Origin: Macrostomum hystrix
Taxonomy: Eukaryota; Platyhelminthes; Macrostomidae
Length of the DNA: 64,000 bases
Assembly: GCA_950097015.1 (NCBI GenBank)
Contig: CATNEN010000039.1
Coordinates: 3,918,001 to 3,982,000, forward strand
Direction of reading: 5' to 3'
Shown: one piece after another, positions 1 through 14,060 of the stretch
Layout of the letters: each line of letters opens with the position of its first letter
How positions within the stretch are numbered: the stretch's first letter is position 1
The notes under the pieces: generated by a model
The model's database searches: none
What the model was told of the DNA's origin: nothing
What the model saw: only the letters and a program-made list of their open reading frames with translations
Program-made: the position numbers and the translations under genes

Positions 1-2358
1 GTTACATGCTGTGACACACATAGTTAGTATGATAGGGCCATTGCAAACAGAGGCATATAAATGCACATAATGATCAGAAACAGGCCCAGGTTGATTGCTG
101 TGATGCTATGGTTGAAATTTTTGAAAAGGGGAGGTCAACAAGCACCTGTGAGATAAGACTGAAGTATATACAAGCGTAGTTATACTTACAATCCCAAAAG
201 CAAGCAACAGTCAGTTGAGTGGACCCCAATTGGCATCCGTTTGCCCTCAAAGCTGGTCTAGTACCAAAAATATCACCAAAATATAATACATTGTTTCTAC
301 ATTTGTGGCTTGTAACTTTCCAGAAGGCTATAGTCCTAAAGGTAACTTAATGGACAGTTGGCTTACATATAAACAAATGTATCCCCTACCCTAGGTTTTA
401 TAGCTAAGCCATCAAAAAGACATCAAATGACTCACATTGGCCTGTTACTTTACCAGAACCATACCCCAAGTTGCAACCAATCCAAAAGTACATAAAAACT
501 ATTGGTTAAATAGCAAAACTGCATCCAATATCTAGCTACATCTAGCCATATTCTATAGTCTAGACATAGCCCCATACAACTTATTATTTTTTATTTGCTT
601 CAGCTAAGCTTTAAAAAAAATCTACAACTCACTTTTTGTAAGGCCTACATTGTAGTAAAGAAAGAAAATGAGAAAAAATAAATGAAAGTAAATTAACATT
701 TTATATAATGTCTTAAATCTTAAACTTTAGTCTAAAGCCTTAAGTCTTAAATCTAAAAAAGTAGCCAAAAAGGCCTAGCTGACAATACTTGTTTAAAAGG
801 AAATAAGCAATTAAGTTTCAGGCTAATAATAAGCCTGGTTTGTAGGCCACAGGCCAGTCTGTAGACAGTGTATACACATAGGCCTAAGAAACTAGATCCT
901 AGTAGCTAGTAGTGTTGGTTACAGCTGAAATATTTATATTCTAAATTGTCATATGTAGATTACAAATTACAAATTACAAATCTGTCAACAGACAAGTTGA
1001 TTTATTTGAAGGCAATGAAATTCATGAGCAGATGAATTGCAGATGATTGCATTTTATTTGATGGCCATAATAAAGAGTCTTTTAAATAAGTATAATCTTG
1101 TTTGACTCATGTGCTGCAGACTAAAGTGATGCAGATATAATAAAAACATTTAAGCAATACAAACTTATGCATCACATACATTTTATTGATATGATCATGT
1201 ATTTTGTGATGACCAAAGTGGTAGCAGATTACTTTGTTTCAATTGTTTGTGACGCAGACAAGTTAGTATGAAGTTTTTAAGACTGGAAAATAGCAGAAAA
1301 AATTGTAGCAAACAAAAAAGCTGAAAACATGTAACTTTATTTAAGTTACTAGCATTGGAAAGTCCAAAAAATACAGAAAGACTTGAGGTGGAGTCAAGCC
1401 AATCAGGGCAAACCAATTAGACATATTCTGTTCATGATAACTTTGGAACAAAGTAGCCTATTAAATTTGATATGACAAGTTTACCTAACTTAGAAAAATG
1501 TTTATGTACAGACTATGATGAGGCAATGTCAATGATGAGGCAATGATGAGACAATATATATAGTAAGATAAAGATCTTAGTTGGAGCCATAGTGCTATAT
1601 CTATCAATAAGTTAGAGAGTAGCTAGCTACTAGGAGAAGTAAAGATAGAGGTATAGGCTAATAAAATATTTGTCAGAAGATTTAGGCCCTAGCAAACTTT
1701 AAACTAAGCATAGTAACTGGACTGAAATAATTAATCATTTGAGGATCAAGCCAGTAAGGCCGCTCACCCACTGACCTTAGAAATACTTGTTTAGAAAGAA
1801 GCTAGTCATAGTTTAGGTTTCCCGCTCAAAATTATTAAAAATAAATAAAATAACTTTAAAACAAACGATATATTTCTTTGAATACAAAGGCGGTTGCCAA
1901 TGGCCAATGCTACTGCCATCCATGTCGATAAAATATAAATTTTAGAAAAAAAATAGCGAAGGTTTTGAATAACATAAACATGATTCAGATTAAAAAGACG
2001 AACAAACAGACTAACAAGAAAACCTGAAAAAACTGCATTTTTTTAAAAACAACATGACCGATTATTAACTAACTGTCTGCAAGTGAGGCAGGCCTTATCT
2101 GTGGCATTGTCCCGTTATAAAAAATTTGAATGCTTATAAAAACATAACAAAATAGTTTTGCTAATTTATCTAAATATCAATTAAATAATAAGAATATTAT
2201 TTTAAATTTATCATTTTATTTTCTTTAATTATTTTTAACCAGGCTTTGAAACCATGCAATCTGTTTTAAAAACTTTAGTTTTGTAGACATATGCGGTTTT
2301 AACTTGGACAACGAAATGCATTTTTAACTTGCGATTTGGTTAAGATTGTGCTTTCAAG
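1..2358. other. AT-rich region upstream of the ankyrin gene, no gene seen
   Basis: The stretch is AT-rich and stops are frequent in all frames. The only modest open frame (minus strand, 1195-1416) has no recognisable domain and sits in low-complexity sequence. I see no clear TATA box, tRNA or repeat array. It should contain the promoter and any 5' untranslated exon of the gene starting at 2359. Confidence 0.5.
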
Positions 2359-5300
2359 ATGATGAAACTTTTTTCCAAAAGCAAGTCGAAGGAAGGAGCG
2401 GCTGCAGCATCAACTGGCTCTAGCGGTAAAGAGTCCACGGCATATCATGCTATAAAAGAAAAGTCTCTTGATAAAATATATAAAGCTGCTTGGAATGGAG
2501 ATATTAAGAAGCTTAGTTCCTTTCAAAATGACATAAACACACCAGATGCAGAAAAACGGTAAGTTTTATTAACTTTAACACTTCAGTATTTCCTATGAGG
2601 TAATGAGCATTAAAGTGAAAATTTCGTTTTCGGTTCGTATAACAAAGCTTACTGCAATATAATGTAGGTATTATTTTGGTCGTCTGAAATTCAGCTCTTA
2701 AGTTTTAACTCAAATATGCATAAGCTTCGAAGAAAGGGCCCAAATCATCACAAATGGCTACGGCGAGGCTATAGCGAAATAGATCGTAGAAAAGCTTCTG
2801 TGAATTTGAATTTAATTACTTCTTTGAAACTGTCGTGTTTGATCTGTTTGTATAGTGCCAATCGTTTTCCAGCTGCAGCTGTAATTTTACAGCAGATAGT
2901 TCAATTCTGTTATTAGACTTGTTCGATATCAGTTGTCATAAAACATTAGGAAAAAAGTAGAGTCTTGATTCATGCCGGGTACCTAAAATGCATGTTGTTA
3001 TTTAAGGACGGCTTTGCATCTGGCCTGCGCGAACGGACAGGAGAGAGCAGTCGACGTTCTGCTGTCTATGGGTGCCGACGCAAGAGCGCGTGATAGAGAG
3101 GATAAAACTCCCTTGTACCGAGCTGTGCAGGCTAGTCAGGCTCTGTGCATCAGGCTTCTGCTGAAGAAAGTTCCGAAGCTGGCTAAGGATGAGCCGGTAA
3201 GAATTATCTGTGACATTGGGGCATTGCATGTGCCCTCTACTACAGCTGACCCCAGGTTCAGCTTAAGTAATTTGGGGTCGGTGGCAGAGCGGTTTACGCT
3301 TTTGCCTCTCGTGACAAGGTCCCTGAGATCGATTCCGCGGCGAGGCTACATTGAATTGGGGCGCAGCCGCAGAGAGAAGGCTTGGGGGCTTGTTTGCAAT
3401 TTACGGCCTTGAGGGCCAACTTGCAAGGCACTGAGAAGTGTACACTGCCTGACGATGAGAAAGTCAGGGCAGATGTACACACCTGTGTGAGCGCGTGCCT
3501 GCGTACAGTATCTGTGTGCATGTGTGCTCAGGAGTCAGCGAAATGGGCAGAATTGCCTCCTCGCTGGCTTCAGGTCTAGTGTCACGAAATAATGTGTCAT
3601 CATGCCCTCAGCCCTCCTGAAATTATTATTATAATTAATATTATTATTATAACGTCGCTATTACTTTCTCAGCCCTGGTACCAGTAATGGCCTTTAAAAT
3701 GGCAACTAAGTTGTCCCCGAAGTTCAGGATTTTCCTGATTCTTATTCCGTGCACTTCCAACGCAGCCGAACTCTCTGCTGCTGCACATGGCCGTGCAAAA
3801 CGGCAGCACGGAGACGCTGGCGGCTCTGCTGACTGCTCTAGCCGACCATGTTGACGCTGCCGATTCTGGCGGCCGGACCGCCCTCATGCTGGCCTGCGAG
3901 GCTGGCCGAGCCAGCATGGCTGCCGCCCTGCTGGACAAGGGAGCTAGCATGGAGACCGCCGACTCTGCGGGTGAGGACTGGCCGGGTTTGGTATCGGAAT
4001 AGGCTTCGTCTGTATGAAAAATGTCACAAAAACGAAATCTACGAGCGTAGAAGACACAATTCTGATTTTAAAGAAGGCTCACAAGGCAAAGAAGAATACC
4101 TAAAATTAATGAAATGAAATTCCACTGGAAAGGAAAATAGCGCTCGGAAGTAAAATCCTTCTGAAAATAATAATTTAACAAAAAAGGAAATCCCACTTGA
4201 AAGGGTATTCCCCCCGGAAAGGGAAACTCCGTTTAAAATGGAAGTCCTAAAAAATCCCACTTGAAAGTATAATCCCACTTGAAAGGGAAATCCCACTGGA
4301 AAGGGAAATCCCACTGGAAAGGGAAATCCCACTGGAAGGGGAAATCCCACTGGAAGGGGAAATCCCCTGAAAAGGGAATTCCCCCTCGAAAAGGAAATCC
4401 CGCTGGAAAGAAAATCTTAATTGAGATAAAAATCCCAGTTAAAATGAAAGCCCAATCGAGAGGGAAATTTTGACGGAGAATTCAATCCCGAATAGAAAAA
4501 ATTTCACTGAAAATAAATGAAACAAACAAGCAAATCTATATGGAAATATCTCCAATACAAATGGCAGGCCACACCAGTGCTGACTTAGCCAAGGCTCACC
4601 CGGACTGCTTGAAGATTCTGGAATCTCGCCGGGGTGGCGGTCGATCGTCGACGGTCAGCAAGCCGGTCACGCCCAGTGAGAGCTGATGACCGCCTCGAAA
4701 TCTCTATACAAATGCATTCTCTATTAAAGTACATCGACTTGTTTTGCCCTCCGCAGGAAATCGAACCAGCAGCGACTTTGAGGACGATGAGTCAAAATCC
4801 ACTGACTACGACATCCCGGTGGTGAGTAGATTATACCACAGCTTCACGACATGAACCTCCTGGTGTCTTATTTTGTATTGATCTGTATTTCAAAAGATTT
4901 TTCTTTTAAGTAGGAAATTTAGTAATTCGTATTCGCAACACGCTACTCATAGCAGCTGGCTGCTGATAAGCGAAAGGCTCGAGCTGCCACAGCCGTTGCT
5001 GCTGCAACAGCGGCTGACCAATCGGACAAGTCCAACTCTTCGGAGACGCAGCCGGTAAATAGGACGCATGCAGAGTGAAGCTGCTGGTGTTTCCAGGACT
5101 CTAAGTGTGCTTTACTAGATTTTCTACTGTACGCGCAGCTTCAGTAGAAATGGAGGGAAATCGATTTGTTTTTACTTTTCAGCATTTATTTGTACATTTT
5201 CACGAATTGTTAAAAACATTTTTGCATGCATTTCTACTAACAGTAGACTTGCGCATATTTTGTGTAAACAAATCGTCGAAATCTAAACTGAAAAGCATTG

Positions 5301-8300
5301 AAACCACTGAGAATTGAGGAAGCTACCTGGCAAAATGATGCGGAAAATGCTTATTTTAGCCGAAGGCTGTCAGCTCCGCCGGCCGCAGCAGGTCTCCCGT
5401 GGTGAGCCTGGCTGGCGGTAGAAAAGCCATCAGCCTGAATGAACTCCGACAAGGCGAGACTTTGGTGCAACTTTTCGATCCGGGTGAGTGAGGCGCCAAA
5501 TTAGAGCACTCGAGTTAGTCGTTTCGACGGAAACTCAGTTCCCTCAAAACAAGTTCATAAAGCCTAGTCAAGTTCATTAAGTCAAGTGGCATTAGTCAAG
5601 TTCATGTTCGGCAAACATTCGTGTTAAAAGAATGTGTGCAGTAGCATTTATTATAGAGAGAGAGAGAGAGTGGCATTAGTCACAGATGCGAAGAGAGTGG
5701 CATTAGTCACAGATGCGAAGGGAGTGGCATTAGTCACAGATGCGAAGAGAGTGGCATTAGTCACAGATGCGAAGAGAGTGGCATTAGTCACAGATGCGAA
5801 GGGAGTGGCATTAGTCACAGATGCGAAGAGAGTGGCATTAGTCACAGATGCGAAGAGAGTGGCATTAGTCACAGGTGCGAAGAGAGTGGCATTAGTCACA
5901 GATGCGAAGAGAGTGGCATTAGTCACAGATGCGAAGAGAGTGGCATTAGTCACAGATGCGAAGGGAGTGGCATTAGTCACAGATGCGAAGAGAGTGGCAT
6001 TAGTCACAGATGCGAAGAGAGTGGCATTAGTCACAGATGCGAAGGGAGTGGCATTAGTCACAGATGCGAAGAGAGTGGCATTAGTCACAGATGCGAAGAG
6101 AGTGGCATTAGTCACAGGTGCGAAGAGAGTGGCATTAGTCACAGATGCGAAGGGAGTGGCATTAGTCACAGATGCGAAGAGAGTGGCATTAGTCACAGAT
6201 GCGAAGAGAGTGGCATTAGTCACAGGTGCGAAGAGAGTGGCATTAGTCACAGATGCGAAGGGAGTGGCATTAGTCACAGATGCGAAGAGAGTGGCATTAG
6301 TCACAGATGCGAAGGGAGTGGCATTAGTCACAGATGCGAAGAGAGTGGCATTAGTCACAGATGCGAAGAGAGTGGCATTAGTCACAGATGCGAAGAGAGT
6401 GGCATTAGTCACAGGTGCGAAGAGAGTGGCATTAGTCACAGATGCGAAGAGAGTGGCATTAGTCACAGATGCGAAGAGAGTGGCATTAGTCACAGATGCG
6501 AAGAGAGTGGCATTAGTCACAGATGCGAAGAGAGTGGCATTAGTCACAGATGCGAAGAGAGTGGCATTAGTCACAGATGCGAAGAGAGTGGCATTAGTCA
6601 CAGATGCGAAGGGAGTGGCATTAGTCACAGATGCGAAGAGAGTGGCATTAGTCACAGAGTGGCATTAGTCACAGGTGTAACAAGAGCGGCATTAGTCACA
6701 CGAGTGAAGAGAGTGTTAAATAAAACGATAGCCAATTCTCTAAACGTGACCAGAGACGCACAAGATCAGCTCCCTGAAGGTGCCAGTCGTGAAGGACAAG
6801 CGAAAGCGCTCCAGGTCCCAATCGCCAGCCGTCTCGCTGACCGTTTCAGTCGACAGCCTGGGCAGTGATGACGAAGCTGAGCAGAATAAAACTGCATCGG
6901 TACTTGCTGTCATAATTTCTAACCCGAAATTTCACCCCCGGCTTCATCGCAGTTGAGCCGAATTCCAAGAAATCACCGTAGATTTTTGTTTCAAACAAAT
7001 CTCATTAACAATAGTTTGTGGGTAACGAAGCAGTAATGATTTGCGCAGTGTGCGGTGGCGATAAACAATGCTAATTGCCAGTCGGAAACTCAAGATTGCT
7101 TTGCTGCTTATAGAATCATTTAAAAGATTCGGTTTGAGAACGCTGCTCGATTGATGGAAAACCAATTTTATAACTTCACTGAATAATTGCCTATGTATAC
7201 GAGCGTAGATTTAAAAAAACCATACTTTCAAACAAATTTTTATGCTGTGCAGTGCGTAAAATCTTTCATCTGAAGTTCATGATTGCAAGTTATGATTTTC
7301 GCTTTTATATGCCAACCTTCGTTCTGTTTGTGCTGATATTGCTGATATTGTGCTGATATTGTGCTGATAGCAATATCTTGGGTAGAGATTAATGTGTTTG
7401 TTAAGTGTTACAGTTAATAATGAAGTGGCTCGGTATCAAGGGGTGACTGGGGTAGAGAATGAGGTGGCTCGGTTATCAAGGGGTGACTGGGAGTAGAGAA
7501 TGAGGTGGCTCGGTTATCAAGGGGTGACTGGGGGTAGAGAATGAGGAAGCTCTAAATCAAGGGGTGACTGGTTGTAGAGAATGAGGTAGCTCTAAATCAA
7601 GGGGTGACTGGATGTAGAGAATGAGGTGGCTCTAAATCAAGGGTTGACTGCGGGTAGAGAATGAGGTGGCTCGGTTATCAAGGGGTGACTGGAGGTAGAG
7701 AATGAGGTGGCTCTAAATCAAGGGGTGACTGGGGGTAGAGAATGAGGTGGCTCGATATCAAGGGGTGACTGGGGGTAGAGAATGAGGTGGCTCTAAATCA
7801 AGGGGTGACTGGGGGTAGAGAATGAGGTGGCTCGGTTATCAAGGGGTGACTGGAGGTAGAGAATGAGGTGGCTCGGTGTCTTAAATTATCTCTCCCCTTT
7901 CAATTGCCGCCATCCAGAGAGCGGAGCCCCCGCCATTGCGTAAGTCCTTAGCCGCCGTGCCGGAAGCTCCAACGTCGTCGCATCCAGCGGCTGTTGCGCC
8001 TAAAAAGGCGACACCAATGAACTCCCAGCCGGCGCCGACAAAAGCGCCAGCCGCTGCTGCGGCGGCCAGCGGGAACGAGTCAGATTCGGACTGGAGCAAT
8101 TCGCAGAGCGCCGCTGCTCCGGAGTCTGGGGCGAAAATTAACCTCAAATTGGCACTGGAACAACGAATGGCAGCGAAGACAGCAACAGCCGGGCGGGGTG
8201 ACAATGGTCAGGACAATGCTCCCGACGATGATGACGACGACGATGATGATGATGACAACACTGTGGCATCGGATTTTCCTCCGACAACGGCACCTACGCC

Positions 8301-11300
8301 AAGATCAGTTGGAAAGGCGACGCCGAGGGACGTTGTGAGTGATCTCTTGAGTTGCAGTGGAAGCGATTGAGTGTGTGTGGAATGAGGTGTTGAAGGAGGA
8401 GACAGGGCGTGAGGTAGCTGTGGAATGAGGTGTTGAAGAGGAGACAGCGCGTGAGGTGGCAGTGGAATGAGGTGTTAAAGCAGGAGGCAGGGTGTGAGGT
8501 GGCTGTGGAATGAGGTGTTGAAGCAGGAGGCAGGGTGTGAGGTGGCTGTGGAATGAGGTGTTGAAGGAGGAGGCTGGGTGTGAGGTGGCTGTGGAATGAG
8601 GTGCTGAAGGAGGAAGCAGGGTGTGAGGTGGCTGTGGAATGAGTGAGGTAGGTAGTGCCACCGGTTCCTGATGAGTGTATGTCAGAGTAGAAAACTATAA
8701 AACTGAATTGCAGTACCAGCGACAGGACTCAGACTGGGAGGCGTCAGAAATTTCGGAAGCGCCTCTGGCTCCGAAAGCGAAGGTAACCAATCTGCAATCT
8801 GATATTAGCATTGATATAAAACAGTTTTTGACTGTGTGAATCACCATCACACCTAGGAGACAACGGCAACAAAAGCGGAAGACGAAGAGTCAGACTGGGA
8901 CGAGTCTGTGGCTGTGTCCGCCGCGTCTAAGCCGGCTGACAAGATTGGCAAGGTTCGTTGCCTAAAATGCCCGCCTTGGGACGCACGGTTGCCTGTCAGA
9001 ACTATTAGTAACGCACGGTTGCCTGTCAGAACTATTAGGAACACTCGGGTTGCCTGTCAGAACTATTAGGAACACTCGGGTTGCCTGTTAGAACTATTAG
9101 AAAAACTCGGGTTGCCTGTCAGAACTATTAGGATTGTCAGAACTATTAGGAACACTCGGGTTGCCTGTCAGAACTATTAGGAACACTCGGGTTGCCTGTC
9201 AGAACTATTAGGAACACTCGGGTTGCCTGTCAGAACTATTAGGAACACTCGGGTTGCCTGTCAGAACTATTAGGAACACTCGGGTTGCCTGTCAGAACTA
9301 TTAGGAACACTCGGGTTGCCTGTCAGAACTATTAGGAACACTCGGGTTGCCTGTCAGAACTATTAGGAACACTCGGGTTGCCTGTCAGAACTATTAGGAA
9401 CACTCGGGTTGCCTGTCAGAACTATTAGGAACACTCGGGTTGCCTGTCAGAACTATTAGGATTGTAAGAACTATTAGGAACACTCGGGTTGCCTGTCAGA
9501 ACTATTAGGAACACTCGGTTTGCCTGTCAGAACTATTAGGAACACTCGGGTTGCCTGTCAGAACTATTAGGAACACTCGGGTTGCCTGTCAGAACTATTA
9601 GGATTGTAAGAACTATTAGGAACACTCAGGTTGCCTGTCAGAACTATTAGGAACACTCGGGTTGCCTGTCAGAACTATTAGGAACACTCGGGTTGCCTGT
9701 CAGAACTATTAGGATTGTAAGAACTATTAGGAACACTCGGGTTGCCTGTTAGAACTATTGGGAACACTCGGGTTGTCTGTCAGAACTATTAGGAACACTC
9801 GGGTTGCCTGTCAGAACTATTAGGAACACTCGGGTTGCCTGTCAGAACTATTAGGAACACTCGGGTTGCCTGTCAGAACTATTAGGAACACTCGGGTTGC
9901 CTGTCAGAACTATTAGGATTGTAAGAACTATTAGGAACACTCAGGTTGCCTGTCAGAACTATTAGGAACACTCGGGTTGCCTGTCAGAACTATTAGGAAC
10001 ACTCGGGTTGCCTGTCAGAACTATTAGGATTGTAAGAACTATTAGGAACACTCGGGTTGCCTGTTAGAACTATTGGGAACACTCGGGTTGTCTGTCAGAA
10101 CTATTAGGAACACTCGGGTTGCCTGTCAGAACTATTAGGAACACTCGGGTTGCCTGTCAGAACTATTAGGAACACTCGGGTTGCCTGTCAGAACTATTAG
10201 GAACACTCGGGTTGCCTGGCAGAACTATTAGGAACACTCGGGTTGCCTGTCAGAACTATTAGGAACACTCGGGTTGCCTGGCAGAACTATTAGGAACACT
10301 TGGGTTGCCTGGCAGAACTATTAGGATTGTCTGTCAGAACAATTAGGAACGCACGTTGGCGAGCCAGAACGAACAAAAAGACACGGTAGCTGTGAGAACA
10401 TTCAGGATAAATGACGTGCTCCCACCTAAGCAACTACTCACCTGCTCAATCGCTGCTCTTCGACAGGCCGCGGCAGTCAGCAAGTTGTCAGCTGCACGTG
10501 AGGACGAATCTGACTGGGACAATTCCGTCACGGAGGCTCCCAGCAGTGCGGCCGCGGTCAAGCCGATGTCGAAGTCCAGGCCAAATCTGGGTGACACTGG
10601 CCCGGCCTCAGCCATTAGTCTGGAAGCTTCTGCGAGGTCATTGGCGAAGGACGAAGTAATTGCTGGTCCCATTGTGTGAAACACTGAATTAGAGTAGTTG
10701 CAGTTTTTTCTTTATGCAATCTGATTTAAAAATAACATTTTCATCTGGTTAGATCAGCGACTGGGACTCGGCCACAGAGGAGGTTGCGAGCAGTGCCACT
10801 GCTGATTTGCCTTCACTGCGCAAGCAGCAGCAGAAGCAGCAGGAGAATCAGCAGCTGACTGAATCAGCGCGCAATCAAAACGGCCTGCAGTCTATTGAAG
10901 AGGAGGCCGCCATTGTGGCAGCGGCTATCGCCGCCGCTGCAACCGTTGACTCAGTAAGTTCGAGATCCATTTCCACCAAAAACTGCTGGACAGCCACCAC
11001 GCTAGATCTACTGGACTGTAGCGGGTTGCCGAGTTGGCTGCGAGTTCAAGTTTATTTAAGTTCTGTGCCCCAGACAAAGAGCCTTATAAAGGCCAGCGTG
11101 ACTTCTCCATGTCCCCAGCCCCACTGAATATCGCAAACTAATGCGACTGCGCGAGCAGGGGTGACGCATCCGCCCAGATAGTGGCGTGATGTCTGGGGCC
11201 GGCTGTTTGGGGTAGTCTGGCTTACTCTCCGCCACAGGACAGCCATCCCGCTAGATCTATTGGGCAGCCATCCCGCTAGATGTATTGGGCAGCCATCCCG

Positions 11301-14023
11301 CTAGATGTATTGGGCAGCTATCCCGCTAGATGTATTGGGCAGCCATCCCGCTAGATCTATTGGGCAGCCATCCCGCTAGATCTATTGGGCAGCCATCCCG
11401 CTAGATCTATTGGGCAGCCATCCCGCTAGATCTATTGGGCAGCCATCCCGCTAGATCTATTGGGCAGCCATCCCGCTAGATCTATTGGGCAGCCATCCCG
11501 CTAGATCTATTGGGCAGCCATCCCGCTAGATCTATTGGGCAGCTATCCCGCTAGATCTATTGGGCAGCTATCCCGCTAGATCTATTGGGCAGCCATCCCG
11601 CTAGATCTATTGGGCAGCCATCCCGCTAGATCTATTGGGCAGCCATCCCGCTAGATCTATTGGGCAGCCATCCCGCTAGATCTATTGGGCAGCCATCCCG
11701 CTAGATCTATTGGGCAGCCATGCCCAAGATTTTTCAGATAGATAGTTGTGTGAGCCTACTTTTCCTCAAATGGACTTCTATAATCGATCTGTTGAATAAT
11801 ATATTATATTCTTTTCTGCAGCAGAAACAGCAGCAGCAGCCGCCACAGGAGTTGAGGGTCGACGCCACAGACTCTGGCAGAGCTGCGGAGGCCCTCGAGT
11901 TCTGGGATTCTGAAGCCTCCCTTGCCGCCTCTGATGGACCGCCGTCGCATAGACCGGAGGAGGAGACAAAGCCACCGTCACCGAAGCAGCAGCAGCCACT
12001 AAAGTCCCAAAAACAGCCTGAGGAAAATTCGAAAAAAGTCGAAAGCCTGGTGGAATCCATTAGTGATGAAGAAACGGACAATGCGGACACTGATGAGGAT
12101 ATTGACTTTGCTCGCGACGGAGGCGGTAATGCTACTGTGAGCACGGACTGCTCAATGAAGCAGCAAGATTAATAAAGCCATAACTATTGAGACATTAAGC
12201 TATAAGTTTCTGATCTAACAAATTTCAGATAAAATTCGCCGGTAACAACAATGGCAATTCTGATCATGAGGTTCGCAAGCCCGAAGACAGGTGAGTTTTT
12301 CTGCATATTTATCTGCCAAGACAAATTTACTCGTAGCTCAATTGCTTAGGTAAAAGTCATTGGTCACTTTAGGCCCAAAGTTGTGTCACTGGAAGCCGAG
12401 CCGCAAAGCAAGTCTACAGGTGCCATAGAAGCTCGAGTCCAGTCCAACGAGGTTGAACCGGAATCTGCAATTCGAACTGCTCCAGCTGCGGTTACACTGT
12501 GAGTAGAATAGTGAGACGGATCTCAACTGGGGAGATTTGAGATTAATTGGAAATGCTGACGCCCACCTGTTAGAAACAGGTGTCAGCCTGTTAGAAACAG
12601 GTGTCAGCCTGTTAGAAACAGGTGTCAGCCTGTTAGAAACAGGTGTCAGCCTGTTAGAAACAGGTGTCAGCCTGTTGGACACAAGTGTCAACCTGTTAGA
12701 TAGACGTATTAGCCTGTTAGTTGGACGTATCAGCCTGTTAGATACTGGTGTCAGTCTGTTTTGACACAAGTGTCAACCTGTTAGATGCAGGGTCAACCTG
12801 TTAGATGCAGGGTCAACCTGTTAGATGCAGGGTCAACCTGTTAGATGCGAATCTGAAACTCTAAAAAAAAATCAAGCCTCCAATTTTTTCCAGTAGCAGC
12901 AAGCCCAGCAGCCCCAGAGAGCAGCCGCTGCAGCCGCAGCCGCAGCCGCCAGTCCCGGACCAATCGGCGCTGATCGCCCGCCTGCAGTCGGACCTCGCCA
13001 TTGCGGCTGACAGCCTCGCTGAAAGTCGTGCAGAGGCGGGTCGCCTTTCAGCGCAACTCGAACTCGCGACCAATCAACTAGCCGACTCGCGTCACCGTCA
13101 AGCCGATACCGAGGCAAACCTGGACGCAGCGCGCCGTCGTCTTGAAGCCGAGCAGGCCGAGGCAGCGCGCCTCACTGAGCGTCTGCGCGCCGATGCCGCC
13201 GGCGCCGAGGAATTGGTGCGCGCCGATCTGCGCCGGGAGCGCGCCGTGAGCCAGGAAGCCTCGCTGGCATTGGAGGCGGCGCGCGACAAACTGGCCGACC
13301 TTCGACGACGGCTGGAGCTTGAGCGAGAGGAGACTGCAAGGTGATTTTATTAAGGAGTTCGTAGGCTACTCGAATCTTGAGCGCAGAATGACGTCTGAGT
13401 GGCTACTGATTTGAGTTTCAAAGTGCTTGCTCTTCGCTTTCAGACTAAGAGCGGAGCTGCAAGCCAGGGCATCCGCGGTTACCACTACTGGAATCAACGG
13501 CGAGGCATCTGGAGCTTCGGCTGCCGCCGCAGCCGCCGACGCCCTAGCGGAGCTGCGCGAGCGACTATCGGAGACTCGAGCCGAGCTCGCCGTTGCGCGC
13601 AACGCACGCGACGAGGCGTCGGCTGCCGCCGAAGCCGCAACGCGGGCTGCTCGGGCCGACGGCGAACGCGCGGGCATCGCTGAAACATCTCGTCGCTTGG
13701 CTGCGGCGGCGGCTGAGGCGTTGGCAGAGAGCGCGGCTGCGGGCGAGTCAGCGCCTGCGCTGAGGACGAGAATGCGGAAGCTGCTGAGGCTTGTGAGCAA
13801 ACAAGCGCTGAGTTTTAATTAGGCCAACAGCCAATGAATTTTGAAGGCTGATTTCACGATGATTTCTATGACCTTCGGCTGCTCTGACTTAGACTCATTG
13901 AAATGATTTCAGGCGGACCTTGGCCCCGAATTCGAGCCAACCTCCGCTGTCCAGAACCAATCCGAGCCGACCGCTTCTGAGACTGTCTCCGCCAATCAGA
14001 AGGCAGCGTCGTCACCTCCGCCT

Positions 14024-14060
<37 letters not shown>

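Noticed and set aside
5634-6668. 344-codon frame repeating VALVTDAK and a matching 334-codon minus-strand frame
   Set aside because: Both come from the same 27-bp tandem repeat, whose length is a multiple of three. It lies between exons of the ankyrin gene and has no start context or splice support of its own.
8968-10350. CRISPR-like regular repeats
   Set aside because: The 31-bp units are contiguous with no unique spacers and lie in an intron of a eukaryotic gene; this is a minisatellite.
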